From: an uncultured Aliiroseovarius sp.
Lineage (GTDB): Bacteria > Pseudomonadota > Alphaproteobacteria > Rhodobacterales > Rhodobacteraceae
Reading direction: 5' to 3'
Length of the DNA: 5,277 nucleotides
Assembly: GCA_938023895.1 (NCBI GenBank)
Contig: CALJDH010000240.1
Location: 1 to 5,277 of the forward strand
Shown here: one piece after another, positions 1 through 4,887 of the stretch
Position numbering within the stretch: position 1 is the first letter of the stretch
How the letters are laid out: each line of letters begins with the position of its first letter
The notes under the pieces: generated by a model
The model's database searches: none
Told to the model about the DNA's origin: nothing
Seen by the model: the letters and a program-made list of their open reading frames with translations, nothing else
Position numbers and translations under genes: made by a program

Positions 1-1208
1 CCGAAACATTGCCCGACGCCAACGCCGTGGTGAACCCGAACCGACAGGACGAGGCTGACGCGCCGGGATACCTCTGCGCAGCCGGTGTGGTGTTCCTTGT
101 GCTGGTCGAACTGGGCCGGCTGCTGCGTGAGGCGGGACGCTCTGGACCGGACCTCATATCGATGCTCGACCTTGTGGCGCTTGGCACCGTGGCCGACGTC
201 GCCCCGCTGATTGACGCCAACCGCGCGCTGGTTCGGCAAGGGCTGAAAATCATGGCCCGTCGCGCGCGCCCCGGCATGGTCGCTCTGGCGGATGTCGCAG
301 GGCTGAATGAAGCCCCCCGCGCCTACCATCTGGGCTATCTTCTGGGCCCGCGCGTGAATGCCGGCGGACGGATTGGCAAGGCCAATCTAGGTGCGCGCCT
401 GCTGTCCACAACCGATCCAAACGAAGCCCACTCGATCGCTGAGAAGCTGAATGAGCTCAACGCCGAACGCCGCGAGATCGAAGCCCGCGTGCAAGAGCTG
501 GCCATCGATCAGGCCGAGGATCGTGGGCTAGACGCCCCGTTGGTCTGGGCCGCAGGGGACGGCTGGCATCCCGGTGTCGTTGGCATTGTCGCCAGCCGCC
601 TAAAGGAAGCCACCAACCGCCCCGCGATTGTCATAGGATTTGATGGGGATGACGGCAAAGGGTCAGGCCGATCTGTCACCGGTATCGATCTTGGCGCAGC
701 GGTTCAGAAGCTGGCCGCAGACGGTCTGATCGAGAAAGGCGGCGGGCACAAAATGGCCGCGGGCCTCAGCCTGAGCCGTGACCAATTGGAACCTGCCATG
801 GCGCGCCTCAGCGAGCTTATGGAAAGGCAAGGCGCCGGGGATCTGGGCGCAGCGGACTTGAAGTTAGATGGTATCCTCATGCCATCTGCAGCAACGGTCG
901 ATCTGATCGAACAGCTGGAAGAGGCTGGCCCGTTCGGTGCCTCGGCCCCTGCCCCACGCTTTGCGTTTCCGGATGTGCAGATCCTGTTTGCCAAACGTGT
1001 CGGCCAAAACCATCTGAAGGTCAGCTTTGGTGACGGTCTGGGCGCGCGGATCGACGCGATCGCCTTTGGTGCCTTTGACGGACCGCTTGGCCCGATGCTG
1101 GAACAGCATGGCGGTGCCAGATTCCATCTAGCCGGTCGACTCGAAGTTAACCAGTGGCAGGGACGGCTCAGCCCGCAACTACGACTGGAAGACGCCGCAA
1201 GAGCCTGA
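1..1208 (+). CDS. recJ: Single-stranded-DNA-specific exonuclease RecJ, C-terminal part (5' end outside window)
   Basis: RecJ degrades single-stranded DNA 5'->3' in RecFOR recombination, mismatch repair and base-excision repair in the cytoplasm. The reading frame is open from position 3 (Glu-Thr-Leu-Pro) to the TGA at 1206-1208, and enters at the family's PETLP..A.AVVNPN segment, so the start and the N-terminal DHH motif lie upstream. Counting from the codon at 9, visible landmarks are LGTVADV (58-64, whose Asp is a metal ligand in the family), LGPRVNAGGRIG (112-123), a charged helix (about 140-170), the DHHA1 motif GDGWHPGVVGIVASR (183-197), GSGRS (218-222) and GGGHKMAAG (244-252). An OB-fold-like C-terminus (about 285-395) includes EEAGPFGASAPAPRF. 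No motif is broken and about 400 residues are present, against roughly 570-590 for a full protein. The TTG at 9 is internal, not a start. The next gene downstream is a tRNA with its own promoter. Confidence 0.95.
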   Translation, partial: ETLPDANAVVNPNRQDEADAPGYLCAAGVVFLVLVELGRLLREAGRSGPDLISMLDLVALGTVADVAPLIDANRALVRQGLKIMARRARPGMVALADVAGLNEAPRAYHLGYLLGPRVNAGGRIGKANLGARLLSTTDPNEAHSIAEKLNELNAERREIEARVQELAIDQAEDRGLDAPLVWAAGDGWHPGVVGIVASRLKEATNRPAIVIGFDGDDGKGSGRSVTGIDLGAAVQKLAADGLIEKGGGHKMAAGLSLSRDQLEPAMARLSELMERQGAGDLGAADLKLDGILMPSAATVDLIEQLEEAGPFGASAPAPRFAFPDVQILFAKRVGQNHLKVSFGDGLGARIDAIAFGAFDGPLGPMLEQHGGARFHLAGRLEVNQWQGRLSPQLRLEDAARA

Positions 1209-1226
1209 AAACAGTATGTTTTCCAG
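1205..1226 (+). other. Hairpin overlapping the recJ stop codon
   Basis: GAAAACA (1207-1213) and TGTTTTC (1217-1223) form a perfect 7-bp stem with a GTA loop; CTG/CAG can extend it past one bulged C. It overlaps the recJ stop and is not followed by a T-run, so it is not a standard intrinsic terminator. It could protect the recJ mRNA 3' end or weakly slow polymerase. Its role is inference. Confidence 0.35.
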
Positions 1227-1251
1227 ATGTCGAAAAAAGTGAAAATGCCTC

Positions 1252-1280
1252 TTGCACGGCTTAGGCCTTTGACATAGAAA
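1252..1280 (+). promoter_or_regulatory. Predicted sigma70-type promoter of the first tRNA-Glu
   Basis: TTGCAC (1252-1257, -35) is separated by 17 bp from TAGAAA (1275-1280, -10). This predicts a start near 1287, about 10 nt before the mature tRNA 5' end. The second tRNA copy has a similarly placed CTCTTGC-containing -35 region (48 nt versus 50 nt from CTCTTGC to the tRNA), which supports the call. The -10 matches consensus at only four of six bases. Confidence 0.5.
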
Positions 1281-1296
1281 CCCCTCACCAAAGAGT

Positions 1297-1371
1297 GGCC
1301 CGTTCGTCTATCGGTTAGGACGCCAGGTTTTCAACCTGGAAAGAGGGGTTCGATTCCCCTACGGGCTGCCA
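1297..1371 (+). tRNA. trnE: tRNA-Glu(UUC), copy 1
   Basis: The full cloverleaf can be drawn. The acceptor GGCCCGT (1297-1303) pairs with ACGGGCT (1361-1367), with a G1:U72 wobble at the end. The D-arm starts GTCT..., and the anticodon stem CCAGG/CCTGG encloses loop TTTTCAA, giving anticodon TTC at 1330-1332. The T-arm is AGGGG-TTCGATT-CCCCT, the discriminator is G, and CCA is encoded (1369-1371). It decodes GAA/GAG glutamate codons; in alphaproteobacteria Glu-tRNA(Glu) is also the precursor for tetrapyrrole synthesis. The gene is identical to the copy at 1523-1597. Confidence 0.97.
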
Positions 1372-1475
1372 CTTTCCCCCAAGATAGAGATCGATCTCCT
1401 GCAGCACTCTCTGCCGTGTTTGCACTGCATGAACCCCGCTTTAGAATTTTTTTCGCCTTTCCCGCATTTCAGCTC
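1372..1475. other. Spacer between the tRNA genes, no gene seen
   Basis: This stretch holds a perfect 12-bp palindrome GAGATCGATCTC (1387-1398), a weak inverted repeat TGCAG (1400-1404)/CTGCA (1425-1429), and a run of seven T (1447-1453). The T-run has no strong stem directly before it, so I do not call a terminator. No open frame with coding character is seen; the one frame running through here also runs through the second tRNA. Confidence 0.5.
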
Positions 1476-1505
1476 TTGCGCTCGCAATTCGGCTGGCCTT
1501 ATAAG
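1476..1505 (+). promoter_or_regulatory. Predicted sigma70-type promoter of the second tRNA-Glu
   Basis: TTGCGC (1476-1481, -35) and TATAAG (1500-1505, -10; five of six consensus bases) are 18 bp apart. The predicted start is near 1512, about 11 nt before the mature tRNA. The second copy can therefore be transcribed independently of the first. Confidence 0.55.
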
Positions 1506-1522
1506 CCGCCTACCAACAGAGT

Positions 1523-1597
1523 GGCCCGTTCGTCTATCGGTTAGGACGCCAGGTTTTCAACCTGGAAAGAGGGGTTCGATTCCCCTACGGGCTGCCA
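1523..1597 (+). tRNA. trnE: tRNA-Glu(UUC), copy 2
   Basis: This copy is identical over all 75 nt to the tRNA at 1297-1371, with anticodon TTC at 1556-1558 and encoded CCA at 1595-1597. It lies 151 nt downstream in the same orientation and has its own promoter-like sequence. Both copies look functional, and duplicated tRNA-Glu genes are common. Confidence 0.97.
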
Positions 1598-1602
1598 GTT
1601 GG

Positions 1603-1619
1603 AAACTTCCCAAAAGTTT
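1603..1619 (+). terminator. Weak hairpin just after the second tRNA-Glu
   Basis: AAACTT (1603-1608) and AAGTTT (1614-1619) form a 6-bp A/T-rich stem with loop CCCAA, 5 nt after the tRNA CCA end. There is no T-run after it, so termination here is only possible, not shown. Confidence 0.2.
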
Positions 1620-1649
1620 ATGGCCAGATAACTGCGTGACTAAGATATT

Positions 1650-1670
1650 TAGCTGCGGTTTATGCAGCTA
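1650..1670 (-). terminator. Hairpin downstream of the small exported-protein gene
   Basis: TAGCTGC (1650-1656) and GCAGCTA (1664-1670) form a perfect 7-bp stem with a 7-nt loop, six bases past the stop codon of the minus-strand gene at 1677-2045. Read on the minus strand it is followed by AATATCTT and not by a true T-run. It may act as an end-of-transcript structure between the convergent tRNA and minus-strand gene; termination is inferred. Confidence 0.35.
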
Positions 1671-1676
1671 GCCGGC

Positions 1677-2045
1677 TTAGGGCCCGACGTCAAACCTCGC
1701 GCGGCCGCCCGGCCCCTCGAAGATAACAACGCGTACCTCGCCATCGGGCGCATATTCCGCGGTCACGGTCATACAAATGGCCCGCCCCGTCAGACCGCGG
1801 GTGAATTGGCGGCAATACATGTCACCTTCCAAGGTCCACGTGCCTGCAAAAGAGATGCCATTAAACACCCCTTCAAGCGATCCATCAGCATGGATATACG
1901 CTTGAGTTACCTGAGCGTTTTGCATGGGGCGCCCCAAAATGGATTGGATGATTTCTCCGGTCTGAGCTGCCCCACTATTCGGTAGCACCAACAGACCGGG
2001 TATCGCGACCAATGAAAGGATTATTGCACGAGATAGCAATGGCAT
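1677..2045 (-). CDS. Small exported protein of unknown function (122 aa)
   Basis: I do not recognise the family with confidence. From the ATG at 2045 the protein begins with a signal peptide: a basic residue (R6), a hydrophobic core from about A7 to L21, and a small-residue cleavage region near S24-G25-A26-A27. The mature part of about 95 residues looks beta-rich, with G68-T-W70, Y77-C78-R79 and a second cysteine C91 that could form a disulfide in the periplasm. The G-x-W...Y/F-C-R pattern recalls small secreted proteins of Rhodobacteraceae, but that is from memory. The ATG is preferred because AGAGG (2051-2055) lies 5 nt before it; an in-frame TTG at 2060 has no such site. It lies downstream of, and in the same direction as, the diguanylate cyclase (55 nt from its stop), with a possible promoter of its own. 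Confidence 0.75.
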   Translation of the reverse strand: MPLLSRAIILSLVAIPGLLVLPNSGAAQTGEIIQSILGRPMQNAQVTQAYIHADGSLEGVFNGISFAGTWTLEGDMYCRQFTRGLTGRAICMTVTAEYAPDGEVRVVIFEGPGGRARFDVGP

Positions 2046-2075
2046 AGGGGCCTCTGACAAACAGGGATCAACGTT

Positions 2076-2097
2076 GTGCTAAGGACTACCTCAGCAC
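2076..2097 (-). terminator. Stem-loop just after the diguanylate cyclase gene
   Basis: On the minus strand GTGCTGAGG (2097-2089) and CCTTAGCAC (2084-2076) form a 9-bp stem with one G:U pair and loop TAGT, starting 3 nt after the cyclase stop codon. In plus-strand RNA the same position would be an A:C mismatch, so the structure favours minus-strand transcripts. No T-run follows, so it may be an mRNA 3'-end stabiliser or a weak terminator. It overlaps the promoter proposed for the next gene. Confidence 0.35.
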
Positions 2098-2104
2098 CTG
2101 TCAA
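2076..2104 (-). promoter_or_regulatory. Possible promoter of the small exported-protein gene
   Basis: On the minus strand a perfect -35 hexamer TTGACA (2104-2099) overlaps the cyclase stop codon. After a 17-bp spacer comes TAGCAC (2081-2076), a poor -10 with three of six bases. The predicted start is near 2069, leaving a short leader before AGAGG at 2055-2051. The weak -10 keeps confidence low. Confidence 0.3.
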
Positions 2105-3114
2105 TCAATCAGAGAAGTTCCATTTCTTTCCTGAGCATTTGCAATCGTAAACGCCGCGCGCCCTGCGTGTTTGGACGCATACAGCGCCCTATCCGCATCT
2201 TCGGCCATCACCACCGGATCCGGCTTCACATAGTTGGTTGACGGCACCACTCCAATACTGGTCGAGACCCGGCATTCGCGGCCCTGAAACGCAATCGGCG
2301 CTTCAATCCGCCTGATCAAACGGGTCGATATCTTTTCCAGTCGTGAGGGATAAACCTGATTGTCTAGAACAATCACGAATTCGTCCCCACCTACGCGCGC
2401 GACAAGGTCCTCTTTGCGCGTTTCTTCCCGTAGTATCTGCGCGACGGCTTCAAGCACTGCGTCCCCGGCAGCATGTCCGTGTGTGTCATTGACCGTTTTG
2501 AAAAAATCCAGGTCAAGATGCATCAACGAGAACGGAATACGCCGCAGAAACTGTCGCTCTAGCCGCATTTCTAGGGCGCGCCTGTTGGCCAATCCAGTCA
2601 AACCGTCCGTCAGTGCCTGCGTCTGAGCAACTTCTTTTTCATCCTGAAGTCGGTGCGCCAACTGGCTTGCGATGTCCATCACCGCTGATTTTGCTTCAAC
2701 CAAATACAGCATCTCGACCGCCAAATCGGTTGGCGCGAAATCTGATCCGGTTAATTCATACCGTGCCACAGCTTCAGAAATGGAGTAGCCAAAGGACAGG
2801 TTGAGAAGCACGCTGTCCATATCAGGCATCACGGTCAGCGCTCCGGTCAATGACGTGCGGTGTCGATCGCGGATCTTTAGCTGAACGCGCCGCGTATCGC
2901 TCTTGGCGACGTCTTCGATCCGCCTGATACTTCTGGGCCGTCTGAGTTCAAGCAACCCAAACACATTGCGCCCGATGACTTTGCGATTGTTAAACACCTT
3001 TTGGATCGTTGGACCCGCATGCTGCACGACACCAGCCCCATCAATGATCATATGAAGAGGAAGCACATGATCTAGGGCACCGCAGGTGAAAGGAATAGGG
3101 CGCTCGATATTCAT
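2101..3114 (-). CDS. Diguanylate cyclase with an N-terminal H-NOX-associated (HNOBA) domain
   Basis: Makes cyclic di-GMP from two GTP; cytoplasmic, with no membrane segment seen (337 aa). Residues about 15-125 match the HNOBA/PAS-like region of soluble guanylate cyclases: P-L-H-M-I-I-D...V-V-Q-H-A-G (19-33), L-R-R-P-R-S (57-62), then a core ending in M-P-D-M-D-S-V-L (96-103). A signalling helix or coiled coil follows (about 128-168). The GGDEF domain starts at DGLTGLANRR (170-179). Metal ligand D201 (DLDFFK), N209, D218 and the signature GGDEF (242-246) are intact. R-K-E-D (233-236), five residues before GGDEF, is a complete RxxD inhibitory I-site. By spacing these match PleD D327, N335, D344 and E370. 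The ATG overlaps the stop of the upstream H-NOX gene by 4 nt, so the two are probably translationally coupled and act together. Confidence 0.95.
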   Translation of the reverse strand: MNIERPIPFTCGALDHVLPLHMIIDGAGVVQHAGPTIQKVFNNRKVIGRNVFGLLELRRPRSIRRIEDVAKSDTRRVQLKIRDRHRTSLTGALTVMPDMDSVLLNLSFGYSISEAVARYELTGSDFAPTDLAVEMLYLVEAKSAVMDIASQLAHRLQDEKEVAQTQALTDGLTGLANRRALEMRLERQFLRRIPFSLMHLDLDFFKTVNDTHGHAAGDAVLEAVAQILREETRKEDLVARVGGDEFVIVLDNQVYPSRLEKISTRLIRRIEAPIAFQGRECRVSTSIGVVPSTNYVKPDPVVMAEDADRALYASKHAGRAAFTIANAQERNGTSLID

Positions 3115-3707
3115 GAAGCGTCATCCGTTGCCCAAAGAAATTCTCGCGCTTGGGCATGCTCGCGCTCCAACAGGCTTACCGAGATAACGGCACTCTCCTG
3201 CCGCTCGGAACACACTTCCAGATATGCAAGTGAGCCGTAATCATCCGCCAATGCGCGCAAAGCTCCCAACAGAACATGTGGCGCACCCTTAGGGTTGTTT
3301 TCGCACGTAATTTCAAAAACATGCGGCCTGACCTCATCCACTTGGATATCCGGCAGCGTCAAGTCAGACACTGCCAGACGCGCCCGGCCTTTGAGATCCT
3401 CCAAAGAATGCAAGAAATCGGTGTACTCAACTCCGCCGAACCGGAGCAGCCGTCGCACCCGTTCGACACGTGGATCGGTCACGAGAAATGTACCAAAGTC
3501 TTCGAGCAATGAATTCCGGTCGCGCCCTTGCGCTATCGACAACTGCCGCAGGATCGAAAGACCAATCTGAACATCATAGTGAAACATAGGCTCGACGGAT
3601 TGCACATGGAGGTCCAAATCTGTCAGCACCTTCTCCCACACCTGATCTCCATAGGTCAGGCGTACAAATGCTTCAAATATCCACAGAATTAGGCCATGCA
3701 TCATCAT
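3111..3707 (-). CDS. H-NOX (heme NO/oxygen-binding) family protein lacking the canonical heme ligands
   Basis: H-NOX proteins are cytoplasmic gas sensors that bind NO or O2 through heme and regulate a partner. From the ATG at 3707 (198 aa) family landmarks are M-H-G-L (3-6), Y-G-D..W (19-24), H-Y-D (43-45), L-L-E-D-F-G-T-F-L (67-75), R-L-L-R-F-G-G (86-92) and D-F-L-H-S-L-E-D-L (97-105), with V-L-L-G-A-L-R-A-L-A-D-D-Y-G ending the core. In classical members the L-D-x-x-H motif gives the proximal heme His and Y-x-S-x-R binds the propionates. Here the His position is Lys (K106) and the Y-x-S-x-R region reads T-C-E-N-N-P-K-G (134-141). The fold appears kept but heme ligation is doubtful. Three ATGs in a row (3707, 3704, 3701) and a GTG at 3719 are possible starts; ATG-CAT-GGC matches the family's MHG beginning. 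Directly upstream of and overlapping its likely effector, the HNOBA-GGDEF cyclase. Confidence 0.88.
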   Translation of the reverse strand: MMMHGLILWIFEAFVRLTYGDQVWEKVLTDLDLHVQSVEPMFHYDVQIGLSILRQLSIAQGRDRNSLLEDFGTFLVTDPRVERVRRLLRFGGVEYTDFLHSLEDLKGRARLAVSDLTLPDIQVDEVRPHVFEITCENNPKGAPHVLLGALRALADDYGSLAYLEVCSERQESAVISVSLLEREHAQAREFLWATDDAS

Positions 3708-3734
3708 CACACGCGTCACTTCACGGTGATGTTC

Positions 3735-3755
3735 TAAGGCTCAATCCTTAACAAT
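3735..3755. promoter_or_regulatory. Inverted repeat and CtrA-like half-site in the H-NOX upstream region
   Basis: TAAGG (3735-3739) and CCTTA (3746-3750) form a 5-bp inverted repeat with a 6-bp spacer. Directly overlapping it, TTAACAAT (3748-3755, plus strand) differs by one base from the TTAACCAT half-site used by alphaproteobacterial CtrA. The region is only about 50 bp between the upstream terminator and the H-NOX start, so any operator must lie here. I see no convincing -35/-10 pair. Such short matches also arise by chance. Confidence 0.25.
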
Positions 3756-3758
3756 TCG

Positions 3759-3780
3759 AAAAAGTGTGACCGTTCACACT
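3759..3780 (-). terminator. Intrinsic terminator of the HAD hydrolase gene
   Basis: On the minus strand AGTGTGA (3780-3774), loop ACGG, and TCACACT (3769-3763) form a 7-bp perfect stem followed by TTTTT (3763-3759). It begins on the TAG stop codon of the HAD gene. This is a standard Rho-independent layout and separates the DUF3572/HAD unit from the H-NOX/cyclase unit. Confidence 0.75.
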
Positions 3781-4471
3781 AGACCTGTTGATCCAGCCAC
3801 GCCGGAATTTGCCCGATGTTATCCAGTACCACATCCGCATAAGGCGACAGTTCTCTCTGGGTTGCCAGCCCTGTCAGCACACCAATGGTGCGCATCCCGG
3901 CAGCGCGTCCGGCTTTCAGATCGTGAAGACTGTCCCCAACCATTGCAACTTGCTCCGACCGCACATCTACTGTCCGCGCGAATGCCAGACAGGGGGCCGC
4001 GTCGGGTTTGACACCATTTCCGCTGTCATAGCCCGATATGAAATCGAATAGCTGCGACACACCTGCGCCTTCCAGGTGCTGCCGCGCAGGACGCTCGGCG
4101 TCGTTAGTTGCTACCCCAAGGGCCAACCCTCGGGCACGCAGGTTTTCCATCAAGGGCACCAATGCTACTGCTTCGACTTGAGGCGCAATTTCAGCTTCGT
4201 CATTAAGAATGGTTTCCAGCGCGTCAGCTGACATGTCGAAGTGCTTTTGCAGCGCCGAAACGATCTCGGCCGGGGTGCCGGCGATCACAACGCTGTCAGG
4301 CGCGAATGTCAGCGTATCCATGTCGAACCCGATGTCCCGCCCAACCACAGCGGCCCGCCCACGATCACCACCTGTCAGACGAAGAAGCACCGCATGCGCC
4401 CATGCCTCCCACGTTGCCTTGAACTGGAAAAGCGTGCCGTCCTTGTCAAAGAGAAGGGCCTTGATCATCAT
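3779..4471 (-). CDS. HAD-superfamily phosphatase, phosphoglycolate phosphatase (Gph)-like
   Basis: A 230-residue cytoplasmic hydrolase of the haloacid dehalogenase superfamily, the usual length for Gph-like enzymes. All four motifs are present: motif I D-K-D-G-T (9-13; nucleophile D9, acid/base D11), motif II T122 in G-V-A-T-N-D, motif III K155 in G-V-K-P-D, and motif IV G-D-S-L-H-D (179-184). A C1-type helical cap fits residues about 15-95. The family acts on small phosphate monoesters such as 2-phosphoglycolate; the substrate here cannot be read from sequence. D-K-D-G-T replaces the commoner D-F-D-G-T, which is known in some subfamilies. AGGAG (4477-4481) lies 5 nt before the chosen ATG; the second ATG (4468) is also possible. 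It follows the DUF3572 gene by 47 nt in the same direction, probably as one transcript, and ends in a terminator. Confidence 0.9.
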   Translation of the reverse strand: MMIKALLFDKDGTLFQFKATWEAWAHAVLLRLTGGDRGRAAVVGRDIGFDMDTLTFAPDSVVIAGTPAEIVSALQKHFDMSADALETILNDEAEIAPQVEAVALVPLMENLRARGLALGVATNDAERPARQHLEGAGVSQLFDFISGYDSGNGVKPDAAPCLAFARTVDVRSEQVAMVGDSLHDLKAGRAAGMRTIGVLTGLATQRELSPYADVVLDNIGQIPAWLDQQV

Positions 4472-4518
4472 GGGTGCTCCTAGCTGCGTTTCAACGCCAC
4501 ACTGCCCAGATCAGCCGA

Positions 4519-4797
4519 TCAGGTCCAGTGCATTTGTGACCCGCCCGGCAGAGCGTGTCGGACCTGTGCAACCTGATCATAGGCCAGCCCCTGCGCATCA
4601 CATGCTTGCATGACCCATTGATCATCCATCATGAGAAAGTCTAACATCGCTGCAAGAAACTCCGGATCGCCCGCGCGATCCCGCAACGTGTCCTGCCCTG
4701 CCCCGGTCGCCCCCATGAAAATCGGCAAGAGTTCGTCATTTGACACCAGCCAGGCCAGCATATTCAACGCGATCCGTTCCGCTTGATCCGACGTCAA
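4519..4797 (-). CDS. DUF3572 family protein (92 aa, TTG start)
   Basis: A small, mostly helical soluble protein with no known function, matching the alphaproteobacterial DUF3572 family. Recognisable features from the TTG start are D-Q-A-E-R-I-A-L-N-M-L-A-W-L (4-17), R-A-G-D-P-E-F-L-A-A-M-L-D-F-L (41-55) and a D-D pair (58-59). No signal peptide or membrane segment is seen. The start is set at TTG 4797 because AGGAG (4805-4809) lies 7 nt upstream and the resulting 92 residues fit the usual length of about 90. In-frame ATGs at 4815 (98 aa) and 4887 (122 aa) lack a Shine-Dalgarno sequence, and the latter would abut the divergent pleD-like start. The gene probably leads a short transcript with the HAD phosphatase. 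DUF3572 next to pleD-type genes is a familiar alphaproteobacterial arrangement (from memory). Confidence 0.85.
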   Translation of the reverse strand: MTSDQAERIALNMLAWLVSNDELLPIFMGATGAGQDTLRDRAGDPEFLAAMLDFLMMDDQWVMQACDAQGLAYDQVAQVRHALPGGSQMHWT

Positions 4798-4887
4798 CTT
4801 AACACTCCTTTTCATTTGGAAAGGATTTCTTAACCAATCCACCGCAGGATGTCTCCAACTCAATTCAACATTTAGCGAAACGGCCAT
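4798..4887. promoter_or_regulatory. Divergent intergenic region between the DUF3572 gene and the pleD-like gene
   Basis: These 90 bp must hold the promoters of both divergent genes if neither is read from further upstream. TTAACCAA (4830-4837, plus strand) differs by one base from the CtrA half-site TTAACCAT, and a second TTAAC lies at 4799-4803. No clear -35/-10 pair was found for either gene. The AGGAG ribosome-binding site of the DUF3572 gene is at 4805-4809 on the minus strand. Confidence 0.3.

Larger units (their letters stand above)
1292..1597 (+). repeat. 80-bp exact direct repeat containing the two tRNA-Glu genes
   Basis: Units 1292-1371 and 1518-1597 are identical. Each contains the whole tRNA plus the five preceding bases AGAGT. 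Identity stops at once on both sides (1291 A versus 1517 C; 1372 C versus 1598 G). The unrelated spacer suggests an old duplication kept identical by selection or gene conversion, not a recent tandem duplication. Confidence 0.85.

Noticed and set aside
1269..1274. Perfect TTGACA as -35 box of the first tRNA-Glu
   Set aside because: With normal spacing its -10 would fall at the tRNA 5' end itself (AGAGTG at 1292), so transcription would begin inside the gene. TTGCAC/TAGAAA fits better.
704..1291. Long minus-strand open frames opposite recJ
   Set aside because: They lie antisense to well-conserved RecJ motifs, show Ser/Arg/Pro-rich composition typical of shadow frames, and match no family.
1297..1367. 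G1:U72 pair at the end of the tRNA-Glu acceptor stem as a defect
   Set aside because: Both copies share it, the rest of the fold is perfect, and to my memory such a pair occurs in other alphaproteobacterial tRNA-Glu, so it is not evidence of a pseudo-tRNA.
1440..1453. T-run (1447-1453) as intrinsic terminator of the first tRNA
   Set aside because: No stable stem lies immediately upstream; the nearest inverted repeat is weak and ends about 17 nt away.
1420..1671. A plus-strand open frame of 83 codons
   Set aside because: It runs straight through the second tRNA-Glu gene and has no ribosome-binding site or protein-like composition.
2046..2060. TTG at 2060 as start of the small exported protein
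   Set aside because: No Shine-Dalgarno precedes it, while ATG 2045 has AGAGG 5 nt upstream and gives a normal signal peptide.
3708..3719. GTG at 3719 as H-NOX start
   Set aside because: It adds four residues before the family's usual M-H-G beginning and has no better ribosome-binding site. It remains possible but less likely than one of the three ATGs.
3764..3779. GTGTGA-N4-TCACAC as an operator (CRP/FNR-like palindrome) for the H-NOX gene
   Set aside because: The following T-run and its position exactly on the HAD stop codon make an intrinsic terminator the simpler reading; a double role cannot be excluded.
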